Source of the DNA: Mesorhizobium_B sp963522145
Lineage (GTDB): Bacteria; Pseudomonadota; Alphaproteobacteria; Rhizobiales; Rhizobiaceae
NCBI GenBank assembly: GCA_963522145.1
Contig: CAUQXI010000012.1
Coordinates: 42,949-106,948 of the forward strand
Reading direction: 5' to 3'
DNA: 64,000 nt
The notes beneath the pieces were generated by a model that saw only the letters and a list, made by a program, of their open reading frames with translations, searched no databases and was not told where the DNA came from. This document shows positions 1 through 7,584 of this stretch, in pieces; position 1 is the stretch's first letter, and every line of letters begins with the position of its first letter. Position numbers and translations under genes: made by a program.

Positions 1-119
1 TTGGAGCCGAGCACAGGCAGCGCGAAGACGAGCAGTGTTCTGCCGATCGGCCCCTGAGTGAGGTCGCCAGGGCGGGATCTGGAAAGGGAGGCGGCTGTGT
101 CCGCGCCAGGATGGTCCAT
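1..119 (-). CDS. MATE family efflux transporter, N-terminal fragment
   Basis: Only the first 39 codons are present; the gene runs off the left edge. An ATG at 117-119 (minus strand) opens a polar tail followed by TQGPIGRTLLVFALPVLGS, which resembles the conserved beginning of MATE multidrug/Na+ antiporters, where a Gly-Pro-Ile-Gly-(K/R) turn precedes the first membrane helix. MATE proteins export cationic drugs or metabolites across the inner membrane using Na+ or H+ gradients. The call rests on this short motif alone, so another polytopic transporter cannot be excluded. It is divergent from the damaged SEC-C gene to its right. Confidence 0.55.
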   Translation of the reverse strand, partial: MDHPGADTAASLSRSRPGDLTQGPIGRTLLVFALPVLGS

Positions 120-279
120 CGGCGCAAGAACGGCCCGGTTCAGGCTTCGTTCCGCAGCGTCGCAGACCGTTGCTCGCCTCGCATGGATTAACGGGGCACA
201 CCAGCCGGCGCGGCTCTTGACGCTTCATCCGCTTCTCGCGATGAAACGCAGCCGATCGGAAAAGCCAAAGGAGGCGACC

Positions 280-321
280 ATGCGCAGGAACCGGAATCAC
301 ACCGACCTGCCCTGCTTTTGA
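280..321 (+). other. 13-codon leader ORF upstream of the SEC-C gene
   Basis: A short frame encoding MRRNRNHTDLPCF has an almost ideal ribosome binding site (AAAGGAGG at 267-274, five bases before the ATG). It stops at 319-321, only four bases before the ATG of the SEC-C gene at 326, a spacing typical of translational coupling. Such an arrangement could be a leader peptide or simply the remains of a longer gene. No family is recognised. Confidence 0.25.
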
Positions 322-325
322 GGTC

Positions 326-528
326 ATGGCTAAGCGCCGCAGGTCTTATCCTTCGGAAACTCATGTGAAGCGGGGCGACCGCCTCGTGCATGGCGATGTC
401 GAGCTGATCGAGAAGCTCGGGCGCAACGATCTCTGCCCCTGCAACAGTGGACGGTTGTTTCAGGACATGCTGCCTCATGAAAGGCAGATATGACGGCGCA
501 CTGCGCGCCCACTACTTTCAGGGAGTAA
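326..528 (+). pseudogene. SEC-C motif protein, broken by two frameshifts
   Basis: The frame from ATG 326 reads into a SEC-C zinc motif (GRNDLCPCNSGR) and then stops at 491-493 after 55 codons, losing the second cysteine pair. The missing part, FRTCCLMKGRYDGALRAHYF, is intact in another frame just downstream. Removing one T in the TTGTTT run near 456-461 and one T in the TTT near 516-519 would restore a continuous protein ending HYFRE with TAA at 526-528. SEC-C motifs (CxCxSGxxFxxCC) bind zinc and occur at the end of SecA and in many small proteins. Either the gene is decaying or these are sequencing errors close to a contig edge. Confidence 0.6.
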
Positions 529-548
529 TGTCCCGAACACCGGAACGA

Positions 549-585
549 AAAGAGCGGCGAAGCCCATCGCGCTTCGCCGCTCTTT
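549..585 (-). terminator. Rho-independent terminator of the ffh-rpsP operon
   Basis: A 15-bp GC-rich inverted repeat (549-563 with 571-585, 7-base loop) lies 23 bases past the rpsP stop. On the minus strand it is followed by a TTTT run. It indicates that rpsP is the last gene of its transcript here. Confidence 0.75.
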
Positions 586-607
586 CTTTACTCGGCTTGA
601 TGAGGCC

Positions 608-976
608 TCAGGCCGCCGGCTGGGCAGCGGCTGCAGCGGCGTCGAGCGCCTTCTGGAGTGCGTCGGCACGTTCCTGGGCCTTCTTGCCCGGCTTCGACTT
701 TTCAGGATTGTTGCGCGCCTCGCGCTTGGCAAGGCCGGCCTCGTCCAGGAAGCGGGCGACGCGATCGGTCGGCAGCGCACCATGGCTCATCCAATGCTGG
801 ATGCGCTCGGCATCGAGCTTCACGCGCTCGCCGCCTTCCTTGGGCAGAAGCGGGTTCCACGAGCCGACGGTCTCGATGAAGCGGCCGTCGCGGGGGCTGC
901 GCACGTCGGCAACCACCACATGGTAGTAAGGACGCTTCTTGGAGCCCGCGCGGGCAAGGCGAATTTTCAGGGACAC
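608..976 (-). CDS. rpsP: 30S ribosomal protein S16
   Basis: This encodes the small-subunit ribosomal protein S16, which binds 16S rRNA early in 30S assembly. The start (MSLKIRLARAGSKKRPYYHV), the RDGRFIETVGSWNP block and the GA(L)PTDRV segment are diagnostic. The first 80 or so residues form the S16 fold; residues 85-122 are a basic then Ala-rich tail, a length (122 aa) normal for rhizobia. It is the third gene of a minus-strand run ffh, chorismate mutase, rpsP and is followed by a strong terminator. In most relatives rimM, trmD and rplS follow at once; they are absent here. Confidence 0.97.
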   Translation of the reverse strand: MSLKIRLARAGSKKRPYYHVVVADVRSPRDGRFIETVGSWNPLLPKEGGERVKLDAERIQHWMSHGALPTDRVARFLDEAGLAKREARNNPEKSKPGKKAQERADALQKALDAAAAAAQPAA

Positions 977-1028
977 TTTCTTCTCCTAGGGTGTTGGTGA
1001 CTGATGATTTGAATTCAGGACCCGAGCG

Positions 1029-1454
1029 TCATCCCATCTGCTCGGGCAGATCGTCGTCCGAACCGAGCACGGGACCCTTGTCGAGGCCGTTGCTAGTTTC
1101 GATCCCGAATCGATCGGGATCAGCTTCGATCGTCGATGGATGTCGGGCAGCGGGCTCCGATCCGCTTGAGGCGGCGAGCGCCTCGTGATGGCGGATCACC
1201 TCGTGGATGATGAAGTTCAGGAATTTTTCCGCAAAGTCCGGATCGAGACGGGCGTCGTCCGCCAGGCGCCGCAGCCGTGCGATCTGCTGCTTCTCGCGGC
1301 CGGGATCGGCGGGCGGCAGGCCATGTTCCGCCTTGAGGCGCCCCACGGCCTGGGTGCAGCGGAAGCGCTCGGCCAGCATATGGACGAGCGCCGCGTCGAT
1401 ATTATCGATCGAGGCGCGAAATTCCTGGAGCATGGCTTGAGGATCGGAAGCCAT
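1029..1454 (-). CDS. AroQ-class chorismate mutase
   Basis: This 141-aa protein is predicted to convert chorismate to prephenate, the entry to phenylalanine and tyrosine. Residues 1-95 follow the all-helical AroQ pattern: an N-terminal helix with R-x3-I-D-x-I-D, the V-G-x-L-K core (GRLKAEHGLP), R-E-x-x-x-I at DPGREKQQI, and a C-terminal helix FLNFIIHEVIRHHEAL. Residues 96-141 are an acidic, probably disordered tail not seen in standalone enzymes. The ATG lies one base after the ffh stop, so the two are co-transcribed and probably translationally coupled. Stand-alone, with no prephenate dehydratase domain. Confidence 0.9.
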   Translation of the reverse strand: MASDPQAMLQEFRASIDNIDAALVHMLAERFRCTQAVGRLKAEHGLPPADPGREKQQIARLRRLADDARLDPDFAEKFLNFIIHEVIRHHEALAASSGSEPAARHPSTIEADPDRFGIETSNGLDKGPVLGSDDDLPEQMG

Positions 1455-1455
1455 G

Positions 1456-3054
1456 TCATTTCTTCCGGGGGGGCAGGCCGGGCAAACCCCCGCCGAGGCC
1501 GGGAAGCCTCATCCCGCCCGGCAGACCGCCGCCACCCAAACCGGGCAGCTCACCGCCGAGACCGCCGAGACCACCCGGCAAACCCTTACCGAGCCCGGCC
1601 GCCTCAGCCTGCTTCTGCAGCGCTTCAAGCTGCTTGGGGTCCATCTTGGACAGGTCGGACAGGCCGCCTCCCATGCCGCCGGGCATCATGCCGCCAAGCC
1701 CCATCTTCGCGGCCATGCCGCCCATCAGACCGCGCATCATGCCGCCGCCGCGACCCTTGCTGCCCATGGCCTTCATCATGTCGGCCATCTGGCGGTGCAT
1801 CTTGAGAAGCTTGTTGATCGCCGCCGCATCCGTGCCCGAGCCTGCCGCGATTCGCTTCTTGCGGCTGTGCTTGAGCATGTCGGGATTGGCGCGCTCAGCC
1901 TTGGTCATGGAGGAGATGATGGCGAGCTGCTGGCCGAACACCTTGTCGTCGAAGCCGGCGGCGGACATCTGGTCCTGCATCTTGCCCACGCCGGGCAGCA
2001 TGCCCATGATGCCGCCCAGCCCGCCCATCTTCTGCATCTGGCGAAGCTGGTCGGCGAGGTCGTTCAGGTCGAACTGGCCGGCCTGCATCTTTTTGGCGAT
2101 GGCGGCCGCTTTTTCAGCGTCGATCGTTTCCGCCGCCCGCTCCACGAGCGAAACGATGTCGCCCATGCCCAGAATGCGGTCGGCGATGCGCTTGGGATGA
2201 AACTCCTCCAGCGCGTCCATCTTCTCGCCCGTGCCGATCAGCTTGATCGGCTTGCCGGTGACGGCGCGCACGGAAAGTGCTGCGCCACCGCGTCCATCGC
2301 CGTCCATGCGGGTCAGGACGATGCCGGTCAGCCCGACGCGCTCGTTGAAGTTGCGCGCGAGGTTAACGGCGTCCTGGCCGGTCAGCGCATCGGCGACGAG
2401 CAGGATCTCGTGCGGGTTGGCCGCCCGCTTGATCTCGGCCATCTCCGCCATCAGCGGCTCGTCGATATGGGTGCGGCCGGCCGTGTCGAGCAGGATCACG
2501 TCATAGCCGCCGAGCCGGGCCGCCTGCACCGCGCGGCGTGAAATCTCGACCGGCCCCTGGCCTGCCACCACCGGCAGCGTGGCGACGGAAACCTGCTCGC
2601 CGAGCTGACGGAGCTGCTCCTGCGCGGCCGGACGCCGCGTGTCGAGCGAGGCCATCAGCACCTTGCGTCCGCCGCGCTCGGTCAGCCGCCTGGCGATCTT
2701 CGCGGTGGTGGTGGTCTTGCCCGAGCCCTGAAGGCCCACATTCATCACGACCACGGGCGCGGGTGCGTTGAGGTCGATCCCCTCGCCTGTTTCGCCCAGG
2801 ATCGACACGAGCTCATCATGAACGATCTTGACGACCATCTGGCCCGGCTTGATCGACTTCACGACCGCCGCGCCCACCGCCTTCTCCCGCACGCGGTCGG
2901 TAAAGGAGCGCACGACCTCGAGCGCGACGTCCGCCTCGATCAGCGCGCGGCGGATTTCGCGGAGCGCGGCAGCGACATCCGCATCCGACAGCGCGCCGCG
3001 GCCGGTGAGGTTGTTCAGGATGGAGCCAAGACGCTCCTGAAGGGATTCGAACAT
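1456..3054 (-). CDS. ffh: Signal recognition particle protein Ffh (SRP54)
   Basis: Ffh binds signal sequences of nascent membrane proteins together with 4.5S RNA and docks on FtsY by mutual GTPase activation. The N domain (about 1-90) is followed by the G domain with P-loop GLQGSGKTT at 108-115, DTAGR, and TRMDGDGRGG; the Met-rich M domain follows from about 330. The last 90 residues form an unusually long Gly/Met/Leu-rich tail (repeated GGL, GGM, LPG) ending LPPRKK, extended compared with the roughly 450-aa E. coli protein but usual in rhizobia. First gene of the ffh-chorismate mutase-rpsP transcript. No 4.5S RNA gene was recognised nearby. Confidence 0.97.
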   Translation of the reverse strand: MFESLQERLGSILNNLTGRGALSDADVAAALREIRRALIEADVALEVVRSFTDRVREKAVGAAVVKSIKPGQMVVKIVHDELVSILGETGEGIDLNAPAPVVVMNVGLQGSGKTTTTAKIARRLTERGGRKVLMASLDTRRPAAQEQLRQLGEQVSVATLPVVAGQGPVEISRRAVQAARLGGYDVILLDTAGRTHIDEPLMAEMAEIKRAANPHEILLVADALTGQDAVNLARNFNERVGLTGIVLTRMDGDGRGGAALSVRAVTGKPIKLIGTGEKMDALEEFHPKRIADRILGMGDIVSLVERAAETIDAEKAAAIAKKMQAGQFDLNDLADQLRQMQKMGGLGGIMGMLPGVGKMQDQMSAAGFDDKVFGQQLAIISSMTKAERANPDMLKHSRKKRIAAGSGTDAAAINKLLKMHRQMADMMKAMGSKGRGGGMMRGLMGGMAAKMGLGGMMPGGMGGGLSDLSKMDPKQLEALQKQAEAAGLGKGLPGGLGGLGGELPGLGGGGLPGGMRLPGLGGGLPGLPPRKK

Positions 3055-3309
3055 CCGTTTCCTTGATCCGAGCTTTGGAAAGCCCGAAAATCGTATTCCG
3101 CGCGCCCATCCGCAAGCTCAAAGCCGAAAAGCACCCGGGGGCGCACAGCGCTGCCGGGTGTTGACCTCCGGGATCGCGGGCCCTTCAGGCCTCGTCCCGG
3201 TCGGCGGCTCGGAGTTGAAACAGACTCGTCGCTTGGATTTGGGCGCGTCTCAACAGCAAAAAACCCGGAAAGTCAAGGCTGGGAAGTCTTCCCGCCAAGC
3301 GTCCTTGCT

Positions 3310-4296
3310 TCAGGAGAAGACGTCCTGCAGCAAAGCTCCACCTGGATTGCTTCGATCGACCTCCGCCTTGAGCGGCGAACGGGGATGAAGGAGCAGGAGG
3401 AGTGCCAGCCCGCAGCCGAGAAAGGCCAGGGCCGTGATGCCAACCGCTTCGCCGGGCGTCCAGGCGAAACCTTCGAGCTGCGCGCCGCGAAACAAGGCGA
3501 AGCTCGACAGCGTGCTTTCATGGGCGATCAGCGCGAAGCCGCTGAGATTGTTGCCCAGATGCGCGCCCATCGCAGCGCCCAGATTGCCCGTCGCGTAAAC
3601 CAGCGCCATGACCATGGCCGTGAAGCCTGCAATGGAAAACAGGAGCGCCGTGTTCATCGCGGGCGACGCCTCGTTGTTCCAGTGCATCAGGGTGAAGAGG
3701 AGGCTCGGCAGAAGCGCCCAGATCCACGGGCTGCGGAAGCGGTGCGCGAGCCCGCGGGTGAGATAGCCGCGAAACAGCACCTCCTCCGAGGAGGTCTGCA
3801 CCAGCGCGAGAACGGCGACCAGCGGAAGAAACAGCAGCCAGGAGGAAAACGCGATCGACCCGCGTTCCATCACGGGCTGCATCAGGTAAAGCACGATCTC
3901 GGTCGGGATGCCGGCGATCAGGATCGCCAGGAAGCCCTTGGCAAAGCCCGAGCGCGAAATGCGGCCGCTATTGCCGAAAAGCCGCCCGAGCTTCTCGCGA
4001 TGTAAGAAACGCATCGCGAGCCAGACGCCGAGCCACACGCCCGCGAAGGTGAGAAGCTGTCCCAGCACACCTGCCGGCGATCCCATGAACTGGGCGAAAA
4101 GGGAAGGAAAGTCGAACCCGTCATTCTCGGAGCCGACCCACCAGCCATAGGCAAGCACGCCGCCCATGATCACGGCAAAGGTGACAACGAACCAGCAAAG
4201 CCCGATCAGCAGCACCCCGAAGAAAAGCCGCAGGAGTGTCGTCTTCGGCCCGGCTCCACGCCGCCAGCGCTCGAACGCTTCTCCGCTCACCCTCAT
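3310..4296 (-). CDS. CPBP family intramembrane glutamic protease
   Basis: A 328-aa polytopic membrane protein of the CAAX protease/bacteriocin-processing (Abi) family. All three signature motifs are visible: EEVLFRG with catalytic Glu pair 171-172 and Arg176, a second motif ending at His205 (FTLMH), and HLGNN with His246 and Asn250. About seven hydrophobic helices surround them. Physiological substrates of bacterial members are mostly unknown. The ATG at 4296 is preferred because it has a purine-rich GGTGGGGG upstream; a longer version would need a TTG at 4356. It follows the zinc metallopeptidase gene by 63 bases on the same strand. Confidence 0.85.
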   Translation of the reverse strand: MRVSGEAFERWRRGAGPKTTLLRLFFGVLLIGLCWFVVTFAVIMGGVLAYGWWVGSENDGFDFPSLFAQFMGSPAGVLGQLLTFAGVWLGVWLAMRFLHREKLGRLFGNSGRISRSGFAKGFLAILIAGIPTEIVLYLMQPVMERGSIAFSSWLLFLPLVAVLALVQTSSEEVLFRGYLTRGLAHRFRSPWIWALLPSLLFTLMHWNNEASPAMNTALLFSIAGFTAMVMALVYATGNLGAAMGAHLGNNLSGFALIAHESTLSSFALFRGAQLEGFAWTPGEAVGITALAFLGCGLALLLLLHPRSPLKAEVDRSNPGGALLQDVFS

Positions 4297-4359
4297 GCCG
4301 CTGCCCCCACCGAACGCTTCACCTGCGGGGTTAGGCGATCGTCTGCCGCAAGGCAATCG

Positions 4360-5424
4360 CTAGCGCGGGCGTCCGCGCTCGCTCAGCAGATCATGGATAA
4401 AGCGCAGCTTCTCGCCGGTGCCGGGCGCGATCACGAAGGGGTAGACGTCGGGCAGGCCCATGCAGCGATTGAGCGCGTTGACGGCTTCCGACAATGCCAG
4501 CCAGTCACCGAGCATCCGGTCGAAGCCTTGATGCGCCGGGTCCTGCGAGGCATCCGGCACGCCGTCTGCGGCTCCTGCCGCGCCCTGGGCCTCCATGACT
4601 ACGGGAACGGCTGCATCCAGCGTTGCCGGATCGAGCTTCAAGGCGCCCGCCATCTCCAGCGTGTCGGTGATATGGAGATAATGCGCCCAGGTTTCGGCGA
4701 AGTCTTCCCATGGATGCGATGAGGCGTAGGGCGAGATATGCCGCATCTGCCAGTCGGCCGGCGCACCCTCTTCGTAATTCCTTTGCAGCGCCGCGTTGTA
4801 GTCCTGCGTTTCGTCGCCGAAGACGCTCCGCGAGCGTTCCAGCCAGAAGGAATCGTCGCGCACGAGGCGGTCCCAGTAGTAATGGCCGATCTCATGGCGG
4901 AAATGGCCCAGGAGGGTGCGGTATTCCTCGCCCATCCGGACCCGCATCTCCTCGCGCTTGAGCGGGTCCGCCTCGCCTGCGTTCAGCGTGATCAGACCAT
5001 GTTCATGCCCCGTCAGCACGCGAGGGCCGGAATCGGAGGGCGGATCGTTGAGGAAGTCGAAGGCGATGCCTGTCTCCTCGTCCGGGCTTGTCTTTGGGCG
5101 CACATCGAGGCCGAAGCCGAGCAGTTGATAGATCAGATGCCGCTTGGCTTCTTCTAGCTTCGCCCAGCGTTCCCGGTTGCCGGGAACCGACAGGTTCGGG
5201 ATGGTGGAGTTGAGTACGCAGGCGCGGCAATAGGTGCCGTCCTCCTCCACCGCCCAGTTGCAGCCGCACTCGCCCGCATTGCGGCAAAGGTAGCGGCTGG
5301 TCTGGCCGGCCAGAACGAATGCGCCGCGCGCGGGCTCGTAGACCACGAGGCTCTTGCAGAACAGGCAGCGCGTGTTCTCGAAATAGATGCGGTTGCCGCA
5401 ATGGGGGCAGGAGAAAAGCTTCAT
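4360..5424 (-). CDS. Zinc-ribbon protein with putative zinc metallopeptidase domain
   Basis: A 354-aa protein whose N-terminus is a rubredoxin-like zinc ribbon (C6-x2-C9, C20-x2-C23) followed by a second Cys-rich module (C47, C53, C55, C66, C69). The rest matches the putative zinc-binding metallopeptidase family (Peptidase_Mx type): the HEIGH motif at 177-181 supplies two His ligands and the catalytic Glu, and EDFAETWAHY downstream probably supplies the third ligand. No signal peptide, so cytoplasmic. The ATG at 5424 starts directly at the zinc ribbon (MKLFSCPHCG); upstream codons are not conserved-looking. Substrate unknown. Confidence 0.8.
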   Translation of the reverse strand: MKLFSCPHCGNRIYFENTRCLFCKSLVVYEPARGAFVLAGQTSRYLCRNAGECGCNWAVEEDGTYCRACVLNSTIPNLSVPGNRERWAKLEEAKRHLIYQLLGFGLDVRPKTSPDEETGIAFDFLNDPPSDSGPRVLTGHEHGLITLNAGEADPLKREEMRVRMGEEYRTLLGHFRHEIGHYYWDRLVRDDSFWLERSRSVFGDETQDYNAALQRNYEEGAPADWQMRHISPYASSHPWEDFAETWAHYLHITDTLEMAGALKLDPATLDAAVPVVMEAQGAAGAADGVPDASQDPAHQGFDRMLGDWLALSEAVNALNRCMGLPDVYPFVIAPGTGEKLRFIHDLLSERGRPR

Positions 5425-5448
5425 CGGAAATTTGTTCTGCTGAGAAAG

Positions 5449-5467
5449 GTCAGGGGCTTGCCCTGAC
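5449..5467 (-). promoter_or_regulatory. Hairpin in the leader of the zinc metallopeptidase gene
   Basis: Arms GTCAGGG (5449-5455) and CCCTGAC (5461-5467) around a five-base loop sit 25 bases upstream of the metallopeptidase start, so the hairpin would form in its 5' leader. It may affect translation or be an attenuator. Otherwise the 357-bp gap 5425-5781 holds only this hairpin, the palindrome at 5652 and presumably two divergent promoters. Confidence 0.25.
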
Positions 5468-5651
5468 GGCAGCCCCCGGGCTTGACGAACGCTGCCGCCT
5501 CCTGCCGGTTCCTGTTTGTCCGACCTTTCATGGAGAGCATGCGGAAAGCAGAGAAACGATCGCCGATTGTTTTTCTTCCGCCACATTAAGCCCTTGATCT
5601 CGGTCCAGTGCGGCCGGCAGCTTCCGGCAACGGCGAGAGCGTGTTAACGGA

Positions 5652-5669
5652 GCGGCAAAATTTTGCCGC
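5652..5669. repeat. Perfect 18-bp palindrome between divergent genes
   Basis: GCGGCAAAATTTTGCCGC is an uninterrupted palindrome lying between the divergent metallopeptidase (minus) and lytic transglycosylase (plus) genes, about 110 bases before the latter. Perfect symmetry with an AT centre in a promoter region suits a dimeric regulator binding site better than a terminator, since there is no T run. The regulator is unknown. Confidence 0.4.
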
Positions 5670-5781
5670 CACAGGAGATGCACGCACGAGCGGAGCATCC
5701 CGGCGGCGTTTGCGGCGACAGGCCGTATGAAGCGATGGCGTTCGGTTTCAAAGACTTTCGGTTTTGCGGGGAGATTCAAGC

Positions 5782-6573
5782 ATGACAGTTGCCAAGAAGT
5801 GGGTTCTGGCAGCAGCGGTTGCGGCAGCCTGTGTTCTGGGAAGTGCCGCCGCGCAGGCGGCCTCGTGCGGCAACAATGAGGCCGGCTTCGAGGAATGGAA
5901 GGCGGAATTCGCCCAGGAGGCGCGCGCGGAAGGGGTCGGCAAGCGAGGTCTTGCGGCTTTGGAAGGCGCTCGCTACGCCAATGCGACCATCAAGGCCGAT
6001 CGCGCGATCCACAAGGCGTTCAGCGGCAGCGTCGAACAATTCATGCAGCGGCGCGGCGCCTCGACGATCATCGCCAAGGGCCGGAAGCTGAAGCAGAGCA
6101 ACGCGGCCCTCTTTGCCGAGATCCAGAGCCGCTACGGCGTCCCGCCGGGCCCGATCCTGGCCATCTGGGGCATGGAGACCGGCTTCGGCGGCGTCATGGG
6201 AAAGCAGAACACCGTTTCAGCGATCACGACGCTGGCCTATGACTGCCGTCGCCCCGCCTTTTTCACGCCACATGCCATCGCCGCCCTCAAGCTGGTGGAC
6301 AGTGGGGCGATCAGCGCCAGCACGGTGGGCGCCATGCATGGCGAGATCGGCCACACGCAGTTCCTGCCCGGCAATGTTATCAATTTCGGTGTCGGCAGCC
6401 GCAACCTGCGAGACAAGGCGACGGCGCTGAAATCGACCGCCAACTTCCTCAAAGCACATGGATGGCAGGGCGATAGCGCGTCAAGCAACATGGGCGCGAT
6501 CGCCGGGTGGAATGCCGCCAGCGTTTACCAGCAGGCGATCGCGCGGATCGCAACGGCAATCGACGGCGAGTGA
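5782..6573 (+). CDS. Secreted lytic murein transglycosylase (MltB/SLT_2 family)
   Basis: This 263-aa enzyme should cleave the MurNAc-GlcNAc bond of peptidoglycan, forming 1,6-anhydroMurNAc. It begins with a Sec signal peptide (MTVAKKWVLAAAVAAACVLG, then AQA/AS cleavage). The mature part carries the GH103 hallmarks: GIWGMETGFG-like IWGMETGFGG with the catalytic Glu, TLAYDCRRPAFF, and GEIGHTQFLPGNV. It lacks the C-terminal peptidoglycan-binding domain of longer relatives and has no lipobox, so it is periplasmic and soluble. The ATG at 5782 has GGGGAG nine bases upstream. A terminator follows at 6686. Confidence 0.9.
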   Translation: MTVAKKWVLAAAVAAACVLGSAAAQAASCGNNEAGFEEWKAEFAQEARAEGVGKRGLAALEGARYANATIKADRAIHKAFSGSVEQFMQRRGASTIIAKGRKLKQSNAALFAEIQSRYGVPPGPILAIWGMETGFGGVMGKQNTVSAITTLAYDCRRPAFFTPHAIAALKLVDSGAISASTVGAMHGEIGHTQFLPGNVINFGVGSRNLRDKATALKSTANFLKAHGWQGDSASSNMGAIAGWNAASVYQQAIARIATAIDGE

Positions 6574-6685
6574 GTGCTTGATGGCGGGGGCCGCCGGAAA
6601 GGCGGCCCGGGCTGCGGCCGCCTTCCCGGCGCTGCTGCTGTGCCTCCAAGATCGCGAACTAAGCGTTCTCGAATTTCTGGAGTTC

Positions 6686-6717
6686 AAAGGCCGGGCCGCG
6701 TCACGCACCCGGCCTTT
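6686..6717 (+). terminator. Rho-independent terminator after the transglycosylase
   Basis: A 10-bp stem AAAGGCCGGG (6686-6695) with CCCGGCCTTT (6708-6717) followed by T and CA. A second GC-rich stem (GGCGGCC with GGCCGCC, about 6594-6627) lies just after the stop codon and may add to termination. Confidence 0.65.
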
Positions 6718-6737
6718 TCATTGATGAAGGCAGCCGC

Positions 6738-6944
6738 ATGAAGCTTTATCGGTTCCTGTCCGGCCCGGATGATTCATCCTTCTGCCACAAGGTGAGTGCC
6801 GCCCTGAACAAGGGCTGGCAGCTCCACGGCTCGCCAGCCTACGCCTTCGATGCCGCCACGGGCAGCATGCGCTGCGGACAGGCGGTGGTGAAGGAAGTGG
6901 AAGGCCGCGACTACGAGCCGGGAATCAAGCTCGGCGAATTCTAG
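6738..6944 (+). CDS. DUF1737 domain-containing protein
   Basis: A 68-aa cytoplasmic protein of the small DUF1737 family, defined by KLYRFLSGPDDSSFCHKVS near the start, ALNKGWQLHGSPAYAF, and a CGQAVVKEVEG end. The function is unknown; members are single-domain and widespread in proteobacteria. It is separated from the transglycosylase gene by a terminator, so it probably has its own promoter. It converges with the metallopeptidase gene on the other strand, their stops only a few bases apart. Confidence 0.8.
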   Translation: MKLYRFLSGPDDSSFCHKVSAALNKGWQLHGSPAYAFDAATGSMRCGQAVVKEVEGRDYEPGIKLGEF

Positions 6945-6948
6945 AGCC

Positions 6949-7383
6949 TCACTCCGCCGCTTCCTCCATCCGCTCCATGTCTTCGTCGGACAGGCCGAAA
7001 TGGTGGCCGATCTCGTGGATCAGCACATGGGTGACGATGTCGCCCAGCGTTTCCTCGTTTTCCGACCAGTAATCCAGGATCGCCCGGCGGTAGAGGGTGA
7101 CCCGATTGGGACCTTCGCCCGTTTGCGGGTTCCAGCGCTCCGCGATGCCGCGCCCCTCGAACAGGCCGAGCAGGTCGAAGGGCGTTTCGAGTGACAGGTC
7201 GTCCACGATCTCGTCTTCGGGAAAATCCGCCACCTGGATCACGATCTCGCCCGTGAGCTTGCGGAAATCGTCCGGCAGATGCGCATAGGCCTCGAGCGCC
7301 AGCACCTCCAATTCCTCCAGCGAGGGTGAGAACAGCTCGGCCCATGCGGGCGAGCGGGGGCGGGTCTTGTAAAGGCGGGCCAT
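6949..7383 (-). CDS. Small metallopeptidase family protein (DUF1025/MMP-like)
   Basis: A 144-aa single-domain protein of the minimal zincin family. The C-terminus contains HVLIHEIGHHFGLSDEDM, an HExxHxxGxSDxD motif with three metal ligands and the catalytic Glu. Upstream lie the conserved FPEDEIVDDLSLETPFDLLGLFEG block and RVTLYRRAILDYW. No signal peptide or membrane helix. Members are assumed to be peptidases but substrates are not known. Divergent from imuA, with a 201-bp shared upstream region. Confidence 0.85.
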   Translation of the reverse strand: MARLYKTRPRSPAWAELFSPSLEELEVLALEAYAHLPDDFRKLTGEIVIQVADFPEDEIVDDLSLETPFDLLGLFEGRGIAERWNPQTGEGPNRVTLYRRAILDYWSENEETLGDIVTHVLIHEIGHHFGLSDEDMERMEEAAE

Positions 7384-7547
7384 CCACTTTCCTTTTCGGG
7401 CTCATATACAGCGCTCCTCTCCAGCTTTCGAGTGGCCCGGCTTCGGAGCGGCCTTGCACGATGTCTCCATGCCCTGAGGCACCGCCGTGGATAAAGGAAA
7501 AAATTCCTCCAGCTTTCTTGACTCTCACTGAGAGCTTGGAATTTATA

Positions 7548-7562
7548 GAACATAACAGGAAC
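7548..7562 (+). promoter_or_regulatory. LexA-binding SOS box upstream of imuA
   Basis: GAACATAACAGGAAC matches the alphaproteobacterial LexA operator GAAC-N7-GAAC exactly. It ends 22 bases before the imuA ATG and overlaps the likely -10 region (TTGACT at 7518-7523 could be the -35). This predicts that imuA-imuB-dnaE2 is repressed by LexA and induced by DNA damage, as shown for this cassette in Caulobacter crescentus. Confidence 0.85.
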
Positions 7563-7584
7563 TTGACTCGGAGCAGGAACCGTC

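Noticed and set aside
1453..2541. Long open frame antisense to ffh (362 codons), rich in His, Ala and Gly
   Set aside because: It is the mirror of the GC-rich ffh gene; composition is unlike a real protein and ffh is certain.
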